This document shows, in pieces, positions 51,076-54,334 of a DNA stretch of 64,000 nt. Below the pieces are notes generated by a model. It was not told the DNA's origin and searched no databases. It saw only the letters and a program-made list of their open reading frames with translations. Each line of letters begins with the position of its first letter. The first letter of the stretch is position 1. The position numbers and the translations under genes are program-made. The stretch is from Siphonodentalium dalli (Eukaryota > Mollusca > Scaphopoda > Gadilida > Siphonodentaliidae): contig CP136067.1 in NCBI GenBank assembly GCA_032622095.1, forward strand, positions 53,547,899-53,611,898, written 5' to 3'.

Positions 51076-52574
51076 AGGACTAAACTTCACCCCACTAATT
51101 TTCTTCCTTAAGATCTCCTCTAATTTTTTTCACTTGTTAACAAGAAAAAAAAGTGGCCGCAGAGACTCCAGACAAGATGGCGTCCATCATGGCGGCCATT
51201 TTTATACGCCCTTTTGAAAAAAAGGCCGTATTATAGTATTGGTTGGTAAGTCCGGGCGGGCGTCCGTCCGTCCGTCCGTTAACCTGTTGTCCGGATGATA
51301 ACTTTAGTTAGAGTGAACCAAAATTAGTAAAATTTGGTATGTGGGTTTATTAGCCGAAAAGTAAGTTCAAGTTCGAATTTGGGTTCCGCCCGCCAATTTT
51401 CACCGGAGTTATGCCCCTTATTTGACGTTTTTTGACTTGAAATTTGTTGTCCGGATGATAACTTTAGTATAGTTTATCGGAATGAATACAAATTTGGTAT
51501 ATTACTTTCTCCCACCAAAACACAGGTCAAGTTCGAACTTGGGTTCTGTCCGACCATTTTTGGCAGAGTTATGCCCCTTTTTCGACTCAGAAAATTCAGT
51601 TTTTCTTATGTTTTTTGGTTTCCGGATGATATCTCGATTTTGGAATGTTTATACGCAAAACCCGTTTTTTTGTGGATTACATATATCGAAATACAGCTCA
51701 AGTCCGAATTTCGTTTTAATCCGAAAATTTTTGCGAGAGTTATGGCCCCTTTTTTGACGTAATTTGACTTAGAAAATCCCTGAAATTTGTTGTCCGGATG
51801 ATAACTTTAGTTAGAGTGAACCGATTTCAATCAAATTTGGTATGTGGGTTTATTAGGAGAAAAGACAGCTCAAGTTCGAATTTGGGTTCCGTCCGCCAAT
51901 TTTCACCGGAGTTATGCCCCTTATTTGACGTAATTTGACTTAGAAAATCCCTGTTGTCCGGATGATAACTTTACTAGAGCTTATCGGATTCAATGATAAT
52001 TTGGTATATTACTTTCTCCCACCATAACACAGGTCAAGTTCAAATTTGAGTTCTGTCCGCCAATTTTTACCAGAGTTATGCCCCTTTTTTACCAGTTTCC
52101 GCCGACCCAAGATAGGGCGTATATTGCACGCCCAGCGTAGCTCTTGTTTTTTAATGCACCAGGTCTCTTTGATCGCCATTATAGTAAAGATGATAGCACA
52201 TGCTATTTTTCTGACATGTTACCACCTTTCGTTTGTCTCTGTGGGAAAATGTTAGACTTTTTGCGTCATGTTATACATTTATCATATAGAGGAGTCATTG
52301 GCGAACACATGGGGACCATAATATGCATTCATTGCGGGATATTTTTGTCCGATATCACGTTTTCCCAAATGCCGNNNNNNNNNNNNNNNNNNNNNNNNNN
52401 NNNNNNNNNNNNNNNNNNNNNNNNNNNNNNNNNNNNNNNNNNNNNNNNNNNNNNNNNNNNNNNNNNNNNNNNNNGTCATTACAAGCATTAAAATCTTTTT
52501 TTTTCAGACAGGAGGAGCTGCTTGACTGGATTGAGACATCAAAATTTCATTCAAGGCCTGATATGATTATCTGA
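4240..52574 (+). CDS. TTC17: TTC17, 3' half of the gene (multi-exon, interrupted by assembly gap)
   Basis: Seen: a chain of + strand exons at 4240-4287, 8336-8440, 11851-12087, (16567-16608), 24515-24606, 27407-27574, 42665-42950, 44695-44824, 45896-46052, 49866-49940, 50847-50966 and 52508-52574. Every junction from 4240 to 50966 is phase compatible. The C-terminal exons follow vertebrate TTC17 in order: a block ending STWLSV, then HIDFDIP, SLDHLPSI, VLQRL, IGARIA and ALYWRVEGEAKKAVDCL. Known: TTC17 is a large TPR protein linked to actin organisation and ciliogenesis through CATIP (C2orf62). Inferred: the window holds the inter-TPR linker and the start of the last TPR block; the N-terminus and second TPR block lie upstream. 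Exon order and phase are the strongest evidence. The linker exons are identified mainly by phase and position, because this part of the protein is poorly conserved. Confidence 0.88.
5138..5397. mobile_element. Family B2 TTAA element with paired hairpins
   Basis: TTAACCCTTT start, TTAA end, and the GGAGCTGCGCTGGTGCAGCA left and GGAAGCTCCAGTCA right blocks typical of B2. It carries two hairpins built from GCATTCTCTTATATATGCGAG arms and a CTCCC-ATA-GGGAG tip. TTAA flanks and CCCTTT ends resemble piggyBac-type non-autonomous elements; the superfamily is an inference. Confidence 0.85.
5690..6190. repeat. Pearl-like element fragment
   Basis: Starts near GTTGACATCCGGATTGACC, followed by a CTGTCTGTC/CCATC microsatellite and one core unit (ATGACTTTCTCAGCCC...GAGTTATGGCC). 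This is the single-unit form of the tandem-core elements at 38633-41650 and 51205-52150. The frame at 5615-5998 is repeat-derived. Confidence 0.55.
6205..6290. mobile_element. Family B2 fragment, truncated
   Basis: TTAAACCCTTTCATGACTGG and a shortened first hairpin (GCATTCTCTTATGCGAGTCTCC), then unrelated sequence. The right half of the element is absent. Confidence 0.7.
6944..7303. mobile_element. Family B1 TTAA element with paired hairpins
   Basis: TTAACCCTTTACCCAACA at the left and its complement TGTTGGGTAAAGGGTTAA (with one change) at the right. Two hairpins of about 65 bp sit in the left part, each with CGACC-ATA-GGTCG-type tips, and the second is the reverse complement of the first. 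The right part has a GTGGTCAAGGAGCCGGTTCC block. Copies are at 23696-24041 (inverted), 24987-25386 and 34800-35166. Confidence 0.9.
8336..8440 (+). CDS. TTC17: Candidate TTC17 linker exon, 105 nt
   Basis: This open 105-nt block is phase 1 on both sides, bounded by TGTCAG| and AAAG|GTACCA. It reads TVKGKLPIREAQKDF and continues with a Lys/His-rich stretch. The G that closes it plus AG at 11851 makes Glu, the first residue of the acidic exon. The donor is weaker than elsewhere in the gene. The same GTACC follows the AG at both ends of the exon. Assignment rests on phase and on GTV matching the vertebrate SGTV position. Confidence 0.55.
8570..8841. mobile_element. Family E element, short copy
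   Basis: Left end CCCTTTGATAACTGAATGG, central palindrome GGAAATGTTCAGCTAATAAG / CTTATTATCTAAACATTTCC, right end GAATCCATTTGGTAAAGAAA then GGGTTAA. It shares the AATAATAGACCATTC block with the other E copies. Confidence 0.7.
8870..9000. repeat. Short inverted repeat related to family E
   Basis: ATTTGTAGGGAT at 8871-8882 is mirrored by ATCCCTACAAAT near 8987-8998. The interior has GCTCAGCTAATAAGTTTAC, like the E palindrome. A similar start occurs at about 50083. Confidence 0.5.
9688..9824. repeat. Palindrome of about 137 bp
   Basis: Left arm AACTCGTTATGTCGGGATAT and right arm ATATCCCGACATAACTTGTT pair, continuing through AAGATTTTATGAAACTCGTT and its near complement. The tip is GTCTATGACACG. 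Only one copy is seen in the window. Confidence 0.85.
10325..10839. mobile_element. Long-TIR element, about 515 bp
   Basis: Arms of roughly 140 bp pair: ACTGAACTATATGGATATAT on the left and its complement on the right, then GGTCGCCTCCCGACGTATGT and its complement, ending in ATGAACGCTCCCAATATA. The interior of about 240 bp has only chance frames (10442-10672, 10551-10742), which run into the TIRs. It is non-autonomous; no target duplication is clear. Confidence 0.85.
11851..12087 (+). CDS. TTC17: TTC17 acidic linker exon, 237 nt
   Basis: The acceptor is CATTTTGCAG and the donor ATG|GTGAAT; both borders are phase 1. It encodes 79 residues, very acidic at both ends (IEFIDDEEEI near the start, VEEGDSRDEINIIDD at the end) with a Lys/Glu-rich middle, so probably disordered. 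Vertebrate TTC17 has a Glu/Ser/Asp-rich stretch at the same place, just before the helix of the next exon. The frame is also open further upstream, but that part is AT-rich, carries no resemblance and lies before a good acceptor. Confidence 0.65.
12295..12720. repeat. Dispersed repeat G, copy 1
   Basis: Contains GGAGCTTCCTCTTTCAAATT, ACACCGGATAAGTTG and GAATGCAACATAATTCAAAC. The same blocks occur in reverse complement at about 58615-59080. Neither copy has coding potential. Confidence 0.75.
12715..13068. mobile_element. Family C TTAA element
   Basis: TTAACCCTTTCAGTGCCAAG at the left; the right end is its complement with one change (ATGGTTAA). Arms extend inward through TTTTTGTATCAACCCATATT to TGATTATAATAATGTGATAC on both sides. 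The middle holds CACGAGCTTTCGGCTATCTA, unlike the arms. Confidence 0.85.
13165..13333. repeat. Family E right-end fragment
   Basis: Contains AAATTATTATCTCAACACTT, CCTAAGGGA and the E right terminus GAGTATTTAGTAAAGAAAGG followed by GTTAA. The left end is not recognisable. Confidence 0.55.
14008..14264. mobile_element. Family B2 TTAA element with paired hairpins
   Basis: TTAACCCTTTCATGATGG start and GGAAGCTCCAGTTAA end. Two hairpins with CTCCC-ATA-GGGAG tips, both partly eroded; the second has an ATACCGGTAT insertion in its stem. The − strand frame at 13998-14207 is hairpin-derived. Confidence 0.82.
15277..16371. mobile_element. Family E element with nested family A copy
   Basis: Left end near GGCCCTTTCTTAACTAAATG, right end GAAAGGGTTAA. 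It carries TTGGAATGGTCTATTATTCA at the left and the GGAAATGTTCAGATAATAAG palindrome at 15775-15825. A complete family A element (15447-15664) sits inside, so E is older than that A insertion. Frames at 15800-16033 and 16053-16304 have no recognisable product. Confidence 0.65.
15447..15664. mobile_element. Family A snap-back element, copy 1
   Basis: A nearly perfect palindrome: arms of about 105 bp run from GTAATGCCCTAATTAATCGA through GGATTTAGTCGGAAATATGG to CATTCATCGGA, then return. The tip is CAGCTCTTGGGGAGAGC. Ends fit TA flanks and a CAGTAATGCCC terminus, as in Tc1/mariner-pogo elements; the superfamily is inferred. Confidence 0.9.
16567..16608 (+). CDS. TTC17: Possible 42-nt TTC17 micro-exon
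   Basis: GCTATAG| precedes a 42-nt block that ends at a perfect donor (TCC|GTAAGT). It is phase 1 on both sides, so it can be included or skipped without changing frame between 12087 and 24515. The residues between the split codons are DAQDRTDADGVVI, acidic like the exon before it. It sits between two family E elements (15277-16371 and 16837-17900). The acceptor has a weak pyrimidine tract. It could be a cassette exon or a chance match. Confidence 0.4.
16837..17900. mobile_element. Family E element, long copy
   Basis: TTAACCCTTTCTGTACTGAA at the left, GATGGTCTATTATTTATTTG near 17675, an AAATGTTCAGATGATAAGTT / ATTATCTGAACATTT palindrome at 17785-17835, and TTAA at the right. The stretch 16900-17660 shows no recognisable frame. 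Confidence 0.55.
18035..18393. mobile_element. Family B2 element with three hairpins
   Basis: TTAA at both ends, in reverse orientation (GGAGCTTCCTGAAATTTTG left, GCTGCACCAGCACAGCTCCC right). It has three hairpins of the GCATTCTCTTATATATGC type instead of two. It is flanked by a direct repeat (TTAATTGGCTATGTA...GTGTTGA.AACATTAA) at 18005-18038 and 18390-18431. Confidence 0.85.
18946..21677 (+). CDS. Possible nested multi-exon gene for a Cys-rich secreted protein
   Basis: Not recognised. At 18946 an ATG opens a signal-peptide-like start (MKLYLLTAILVLG), then QTLVQEFCLGF. Downstream, several open blocks have splice-like borders and compatible phases: 19276-19302 (donor GTGAGT), 20192-20316 (IIRTSCNLFF; donor CAG|GTATCA), 20856-21006 (VMQFCSGSKDCDM), 21479-21555 (NLEEFCYLLQSSFHC), 21648-21677 (GIEVYKDQ). 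Several blocks contain an F-C...C pattern. Together they would give a small secreted Cys-rich protein inside a TTC17 intron, on the same strand. Some donors are weak (GTAATG, GTACAT, GTTAAT), the first frame can also run to a stop at 19194 as an 82-residue protein, and no family is recognised. Chance is a real alternative. Confidence 0.25.
19620..19875. mobile_element. Family B2 TTAA element, reverse orientation
   Basis: TTAACACTTCCATGACTGG start and GGAAGGGTTAA end, with two hairpins (tips TTTCC-TATA-GGGAG and GCTCACTATGGGAAA, both eroded). It lies within the span of the possible nested gene at 18946-21677. Confidence 0.85.
23075..23189. repeat. Tandem duplication, 59-bp unit x2
   Basis: ATTAATTCACACAAAAGTGT ... 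TCATCTCTTTTGTGTACTTT occurs twice, 59 bases apart, nearly without change. Each unit is itself an inverted repeat (ACACAAAAG / CTTTTGTGT). The identity indicates a recent event. Confidence 0.9.
23259..23520. mobile_element. Family B2 TTAA element with paired hairpins
   Basis: TTAACCCTTTCATGACGGAG start, GGAAGGGTTAA end. Two hairpins (tips CTCCC-ATA-GGGAG and its complement) separated by a TACAAGGTCAATGTAAATAT spacer. Confidence 0.88.
23696..24041. mobile_element. Family B1 TTAA element, inverted
   Basis: Opposite orientation to the copy at 6944: it begins TTAACACTTTACCCAACAAA and the GGAACCGGCTCCTTGACCAC block precedes the two hairpins. The right end is TGTTGGGTAAAGGGTTAA. Hairpin 1 has lost its last bases (AATGC then TTTAACA). 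Confidence 0.88.
24515..24606 (+). CDS. TTC17: TTC17 exon with amphipathic helix and two cysteines
   Basis: The exon lies between CCATATTACAG and GAA|GTGAGT, phase 1 in and phase 0 out. It encodes DLAEKLNELNEFYMKKE followed by ACTGEDC, with two cysteines six residues apart. Vertebrate TTC17 has a similar short helix (EEILALVDEFQ) after its acidic stretch, which fits the order here. An ATG-led frame begins upstream at 24421, but that sequence is intron-like. Confidence 0.75.
24987..25386. mobile_element. Family B1 TTAA element with paired hairpins
   Basis: TTAACCCTTTACCCAACAGA start, GGTAAAGGGTTAA end. It has two near-perfect hairpins; the spacer between them is longer than in the 6944 copy (poly-A and TTTTTTT additions). 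Its right TTAA (25383-25386) is also the left TTAA of the next B2 element. Confidence 0.92.
25383..25636. mobile_element. Family B2 TTAA element abutting a B1 element
   Basis: TTAACCCTTTCATTACGGGA start, shared with the B1 copy, and GGAAGGTTTAA end. Hairpin 1 is reduced (ATATACATGTATGTGAGCC); hairpin 2 keeps GCTCCCAATGGGAGA. Confidence 0.87.
26786..26846. mobile_element. Minimal family C element, 61 bp
   Basis: Only the termini remain: TTAACCCTTTCAGTGCCAAG then TCCGATTTTTGTATCAACC and the complement of the terminus, GGACTTGGCACTGAAAGGG then TTAA. It is a solo palindrome left by deletion of the interior. Confidence 0.9.
27407..27574 (+). CDS. TTC17: TTC17 exon, 56 residues
   Basis: This exon has the acceptor TTTAACATACAG, the donor TAT|GTAAGT, and phase 0 at both borders. 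It encodes HIKLDMVDGDMRHRKIYI near the start and VIFNDGSRSIGCSREEF near the end. The KLDM block and the GSRSIGC block align with the LDLQGIRVL and ARSSC region of vertebrate TTC17. The open frame runs back to 27245, but that sequence shows no resemblance and lies before a good acceptor. The intron that follows is about 15 kb, the longest in the window. Confidence 0.78.
30977..31194. mobile_element. Family A snap-back element, copy 2
   Basis: TACAGTAATGCCCTAAATAA at the left and its complement at the right; arms pair almost perfectly around AAGCTCTCAGTGAGAGCAT. TA at each end. Confidence 0.92.
31964..33259. mobile_element. Non-autonomous hAT element, 1.3 kb
   Basis: The termini are TAGGGTCCTG and CAGGACCCTA. 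Subterminal sequences are rich in ATTCGATTCG and CGAATATTCG words, typical of animal hAT ends. The 8 bases on each side are identical (CATTGAAT at 31956-31963 and 33260-33267), the target duplication length of hAT. No transposase frame is present. A deleted family A copy (32408-32582) is nested inside, and another family A copy starts at the right target duplication. Confidence 0.93.
32408..32582. mobile_element. Family A element with internal deletion, copy 3
   Basis: The left arm runs to CATCGGAAAGCTCTCAGC; the right arm resumes only at AAAAAGTTACCCATAATTCT, so about 45 bases of the right arm are missing. It is nested in the hAT element. Confidence 0.9.
33267..33474. mobile_element. Family A snap-back element, copy 4
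   Basis: TACAGTAATGCCCTAAATAA start; ends GGGCATTACTGTT. About ten bases of the stem tip are lost (CTCTCACTGAGATGAATGG). It begins within the right hAT target duplication. Confidence 0.92.
33580..33790. repeat. Dispersed repeat I, copy 1
   Basis: Blocks AACACAACTTGCATCA, TTTTATCAATCTC, TCTGCAGCTCATTCGATAA and GATTCTTGATGAAAATGT recur in the same order at 44030-44235. The ends look like inverted repeats (AATACAAAACACAACTTGCA / GTTGTATTCTGT). Confidence 0.65.
34395..34670. repeat. Two-unit tandem repeat, about 130 bp
   Basis: CAGGGATGGGGGCACCAAAA...GATTTCCACCAAAC at 34407 is repeated at 34536 as CAGGGATGGAGG...GATTTTCACCAAAC. The − strand frame at 34342-34701 spans the repeat and has no recognisable domain. 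Confidence 0.65.
34689..34803. mobile_element. Family B2 element, interior deleted
   Basis: TTGACCCTTTCATGATGGGA start and GGGTTAA end, with half a hairpin only. Its right TTAA is the left TTAA of the B1 element that follows. Confidence 0.85.
34800..35166. mobile_element. Family B1 TTAA element with paired hairpins
   Basis: TTAACCCTTTACCCAACAGA start and GGTAAAGGGTTAA end. Both hairpins are almost perfect. It has the same CATATTTGTATGGTTCTATT right block as the other B1 copies. Confidence 0.93.
35384..35520. repeat. Dispersed repeat J, copy 1
   Basis: Blocks ATTACTTTTTCTTCGCCTTC, GAGTCGAGGAACCCACCC and AAATCTGTTA match 53459-53595 in the same order (ATTACTATTTCTTTGGCTTC, GAGTCGAGGAACACACCC). 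Confidence 0.6.
35684..36121. mobile_element. Family D element, full form
   Basis: CAAGCCTTGAAATAGTG left end, complement at the right. Two GAGGTCCCC-type palindromes flank a unique spacer of about 200 bp (AACTGCTATGGGAGACC...). The spacer recurs inverted in the copy at 45104-45520. Confidence 0.8.
36381..37975. mobile_element. TIR element, about 1.6 kb
   Basis: CAGCGGTCAGATGCTCGTAG and TATATATAACCATGGGTATA at the left are mirrored at 37922-37970. The interior (36720-37430) contains CACCCCATTGAACCACACC and CTGATGGCCATTTCAGTCC blocks that also occur, diverged, at 63170-63610. Overlapping frames at 36395-36892 on both strands lack a recognisable domain. Confidence 0.75.
38081..38226. mobile_element. 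Family A element, right arm mostly deleted, copy 5
   Basis: A complete left arm to GAAAGCTCTCAG, then directly GTGTGGTTAAGGAGTCGATT and GGGTATTAGTGTA. Most of the second arm is gone. Confidence 0.9.
38314..38468. mobile_element. Family B2 element reduced to one hairpin
   Basis: TTGACCCTTTCGTGACGGGA start, GGAAGGGTTAA end. A deletion fused the outer arms of the two hairpins into one (CTTATATATATGGGGGACTC). Confidence 0.87.
38633..41650. repeat. Pearl-like tandem array with nested tandem element
   Basis: Starts TTAGCTCACCTGAGACGAAG, then a GTCCGTCCATCC microsatellite and degenerate units of about 148 bp (GGGTCACTGGGTCAAATA, CCAGGGACATAACTC, TTCTCAAGAACCAT). A second element (40101-41607) interrupts one unit; the array resumes with GGACTGGGTTACACGATTTG. 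Known: bivalve pearl elements combine a microsatellite and a tandem core and are considered Helitron-like. Confidence 0.7.
40101..41607. mobile_element. Inserted tandem-core element with higher-order units
   Basis: TTAGCTCAACTTACTTTTG start and CCTAAGTTGAGCTACAG near the end form inverted termini. A CGTCCGTCGTCCGTG stretch precedes nine core units starting TTTGGCGCGGGCTACAGG at 40181, 40336, 40500, 40664, 40819, 40983, 41147, 41246 (short) and a partial last. Unit lengths run 155, 164, 164, 155, 164, 164, 99. Many − strand frames here are repeat-derived. Confidence 0.8.
41990..42400. repeat. Diverged pearl-like core units
   Basis: TTGTTGTCGGATGATAACTT, GGAGTTATGCCCCTTTT and GATAACTCAAGTGATGATTA words follow a GTCCGTCTGCAAGTCCATCC stretch, as in the element at 51205. 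It lies just before the TTC17 exon at 42665. Confidence 0.55.
42665..42950 (+). CDS. TTC17: TTC17 exon with basic Arg/Lys-Pro linker, 286 nt
   Basis: The acceptor is TTAATTTTAG and the donor CCAG|GTGAGA; phase 0 in, phase 1 out. It begins VEDIEDSRPDMEALESFLW, then has FVELHVPADPPPNRTRKP and a basic KGPSPKSRLQRR stretch. Vertebrate TTC17 has a comparable VKRVKKPKG basic linker just before the C-terminal TPR block. The methionine at 42695 is internal, not a start. A 'TTTGCCAAATGAAA' repeat begins about 40 bases after the donor. Confidence 0.85.
44030..44235. repeat. Dispersed repeat I, copy 2
   Basis: ACAGAACACAACTTGCATCA, GCCGTCTGCAACTCATTC and AATTCTTGATTAAGATGTG follow the order seen at 33580-33790. 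Confidence 0.65.
44399..44652. mobile_element. Chimeric TTAA element: family C ends, one B1 hairpin
   Basis: Left end TTAACCCGTTGAGTGCCAGG; right end GGTTGATACAAAAATCGACC and the family C terminus TGGCACTCAAAGGGTTAA. The interior holds a single B1 hairpin (GCGAGGCGACCTATGGTCGA tip) preceded by an AAAAAAAT-rich stretch. The C termini and B hairpin otherwise belong to separate families. Confidence 0.88.
44695..44824 (+). CDS. TTC17: TTC17 exon ending in the STWLSV block
   Basis: The acceptor CCACATTGTAG gives phase 1 in; the donor is CAA|GTAAGT, phase 2 out. A later AG at 44707-44708 would break the frame set by the previous exon, so 44695 is chosen. It reads VAMPTLLQCETIPEVNF and then TSTWLSVTAKGI. 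Vertebrate TTC17 has PSPDECLKLRWVEL then VSTWLAVSSKNI with the same spacing between the proline and STWL. A family C/B chimeric element ends only about 45 bases upstream of this exon. Confidence 0.9.
44929..45046. mobile_element. Family B2 fragment, left half
   Basis: TTAACCCTTTCATAATGGGA, GCGCTGGTGCAGCAG and the first hairpin (CTCCC-ATA-GGGAG tip), then AACAAGTCAACAAG and unrelated sequence. Confidence 0.8.
45104..45520. mobile_element. Family D element, full form
   Basis: CAAGCCTGCAAATAGTGTG at the left; AGACACACTATTTGCAG at the right. Two GAGGTCCCCAGAGGGT-type palindromes flank the same spacer as in 35684-36121, inverted. Confidence 0.8.
45775..45880. repeat. Family E end next to a TTC17 acceptor
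   Basis: AACACCCCTCCAAATTAATAATAGTC, then TTCCAATGTATACTTTTATAACTGAGTGG and AGTATAAAAAGGGATAA match an E terminus. The exon acceptor is at 45895. Confidence 0.6.
45896..46052 (+). CDS. TTC17: TTC17 exon, HIDF / SLDHL block
   Basis: The acceptor TTGTTGCAG takes the phase 2 codon; the donor GAG|GTAAGT leaves phase 0. It encodes LRDHIDFDIPLNTGLEEP and VSSLDHLPSISDRDNLEY. This matches the vertebrate ITEHIDF..P...EEP-like and MHTLDHLHGVSNR segments in order. An end of a family E element lies within about 20 bases of the acceptor, leaving little original intron before the exon. Confidence 0.93.
47535..49225. repeat. Degenerate minisatellite, about 46-bp unit
   Basis: The unit is roughly GTGAGGTGTATAGGTATACA followed by GGGAGTGACTATATGGTCATG, repeated for about 1.7 kb with much variation. 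The longest frame in the window (− strand 48528-49139, 203 residues, rich in His, Thr and Ile) is produced by this repeat and is not a credible gene. It lies in a TTC17 intron. Confidence 0.9.
49258..49390. repeat. Family D half element
   Basis: GCAGAATGAGGTCCACAGGG and the complementary arm CCCTCTGGGGACCTCATTCT, followed by GCAAATGACAGGCACACTA. It has one palindrome only and directly abuts the end of the minisatellite region. Confidence 0.8.
49866..49940 (+). CDS. TTC17: TTC17 exon, 25 residues
   Basis: The acceptor is TTATTTTCCAG and the donor CAG|GTGTGT; phase 0 at both borders, exactly 75 nt. It encodes VLQRLRGETETTEVIGARIA and then IALEQ. Vertebrate TTC17 has VLQNLG and IGTRIAKVLEK at the same position, immediately before the NQTSWVL block that starts the last TPR region. 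Confidence 0.93.
50847..50966 (+). CDS. TTC17: TTC17 exon, first helices of the C-terminal TPR block
   Basis: The acceptor is GTGTTTGCAG and the donor AAG|GTATGT; phase 0 at both borders, 40 residues. It reads NKTSWVLNNIAALYWRVEG and continues KKAVDCLRLSLANSP, close to vertebrate TTC17 (NQTSWVLSSMAALYWRV, KKAIDCLRQAL). The alternating small and aromatic residues are those of a TPR helix pair. A run of 31 C residues begins 78 bases after the donor. Confidence 0.95.
51045..51075. repeat. Run of 31 C
   Basis: An uninterrupted poly-C (poly-G on the other strand) 78 bases after the 50847-50966 exon. It is flanked by TTTAGTCC and GGACTAAA, a short inverted pair. The true length may differ because sequencing of such runs is unreliable. 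Confidence 0.95.
51205..52150. mobile_element. Pearl-like tandem-core element with inverted ends
   Basis: ATACGCCCTTTTGAAAAAAA at the left and AGATAGGGCGTATATTGC at the right form inverted ends (ATACGCCCT / AGGGCGTAT). Inside are a GGGCGTCCGTCCGTCCGTCC microsatellite and about five units starting TTGTCCGGATGATAACTTTA at 51284, 51449, about 51617, 51789 and 51954. Each has TCAAGTTCGAATTTGGGTTC and GAGTTATGCCCC. The frames at 51482-51762 are repeat-derived. It lies between the last confident TTC17 exon and the assembly gap. Confidence 0.8.
52375..52474. other. Assembly gap, 100 N
   Basis: Exactly 100 N bases, a conventional placeholder for a gap of unknown length. It falls between the 50847-50966 exon and the probable last exon, in the place where the next conserved TTC17 TPR exon is expected. 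The real gap is therefore probably long enough to hold an exon. Confidence 0.99.
52508..52574 (+). CDS. TTC17: Probable last coding exon of TTC17
   Basis: A long T tract and CAG| at 52501-52507 lead into QEELLDWIETSKF and a stop at 52572-52574 (phase 2 in). It lies 33 bases after the assembly gap. The vertebrate C-terminus after the last TPR is short and variable, so resemblance cannot confirm it. The TPR exon that should precede it (family motif DVPLISLANIL) is not seen between 50967 and 52374. It could instead belong to an alternative transcript or another gene. Confidence 0.55.
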
Positions 52575-53458
52575 TAACCAATCATAGAATCATGTTTCCT
52601 GTCAGAGTGCTTCTTGCAGACACTGCATGGTGACCCTTAATACCAATATTATTAATTCTGTCCAAGACTGGATGAGGAAGGATTTCAAATGTTATTCGGT
52701 GTACATGTACTGGATACATGTACTGTATACATGTACTGTAGATGTTATCAGTATTCGTCCATGCATGACAATGGTGATGACATGTGTGTTGTTGCTGTGT
52801 GACAGTGAGTCCTGGGTCTTCTGGCTATACACATGTACCATATGTATACCTACGGACGGTATGCACTGAATCCAGTACCATGCTTACCTGGTAACTAGTG
52901 CACACTGCAGCGAAGGGGAGGCTTTAATTTATAACCAAATGACGATCAATGTGTTCATCAAAGGCAAAAATGACACATATATGTATGCATTCCTTCCTTG
53001 ATGGAGACCGATCAGTGACCTCTACATTTTATCAGACTTATGTGGTGAAAATCTTGGCAAGTGAAGTTAGTGAATTCAATTCTACAACAGACATGTACTT
53101 GTATGCTTCATCGAGTCTCAGAAAATGTGCACTATGGCATCCAGTGTATGCATAAACTTGTTTATATTTCATACTACATTGACCAGAATTTGGAGGTGTA
53201 CCAGTTTCAAATCTCCACACAAAGCACAACAGTCTCAAGCCTTGTTTCTGAGCTTATCTGAAGGATATGAACTTTTAATTGACATATTATTGCAGTATGT
53301 CAATATAATCAGATTCATGTACACATACAGGCCTTAAAATCCATAACAGAATCAAAATATTCTAATGTTCCTTTATCTTTGTCAACCTGCTGTATCACCA
53401 AGTAATCTGTACAAGGAGCTTAAAGTGGCTTATACATGTACCATACATGCACATTTAA

Positions 53459-53595
53459 AGATAGATAATCCGAGTTCACGCTCCTCAATTACTATTTCTT
53501 TGGCTTCGGGGGTAAAAATAATTGTTTCGAGTCGAGGAACACACCCTTTAAAGTTCTGAGTTACAAAATATAAATTTTTGAAATCTGTTATTTTT
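53459..53595. repeat. Dispersed repeat J, copy 2
   Basis: Matches 35384-35520 in order (TTTGGCTTCGGGGGTAAAAA, GAGTCGAGGAACACACCC, GAAATCTGTTATT). No shared reading frame is evident. Confidence 0.6.
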
Positions 53596-54072
53596 CACCG
53601 CCTTGAATATTTCCCGGCCTAGCAAATATTCAACAAGCCGACTGAGTCGACTGACCTAATCTTGATACCAAGTTGCGATGAACAAAATGTTGATATATAA
53701 CATGTTTTGGAAAATGTTACACTAGAGTTGACAGTACTTAGTTAGCATTATGTTTTGGTATTTAATCGATTAAGAAATGTTGTTCTTGGAATCTGATGGT
53801 ATGGAGACCATCAATTCAGATTGTTTACCTTTAATTGTCCATGCTGACTTTAAAGCATAACATATGTTATCTTTATTTTTTGTATCCCTGCATAAAATGG
53901 GGTGATAAATTTATATTATACTCACATCTGGTCTTTCGATATTCTGTGAGTTAATTAATTTATATGAAAGAATGTCATTGCATGCTAGCAATTCTGATAA
54001 ACATCACTGTTACAGTGACATTACCATCCAATGTTGAATAAGTCCAATAAGATGCCAAAGTTTAATAAAAAC

Positions 54073-54334
54073 TTAACCTTTCCATGACTGGAGATTCTTG
54101 AAATGTTGCTAAAACCCTGCGCCAATGCATTCTCTTATATTTGCGAGTCTCCAAAATGGAGCCTCACATATATAAGAGAATACATGGCCTAACAATATTG
54201 ACCTTGACCTTATAATCCAGTGCATTCTCTTATACATATGAGGCTTCCTATGTGAGACTTGCATATATACAAGAATTCACTGGTACATGATCTTTAATGC
54301 TGTACCAGCGCAGCTCCCATCATGAAAGGGTTAA
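54073..54334. mobile_element. Family B2 TTAA element, reverse orientation
   Basis: TTAACCTTTCCATGACTGGA start and GAAAGGGTTAA end, with two eroded hairpins; the right part has GTACCAGCGCAGCTCCCATC. Confidence 0.85.
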
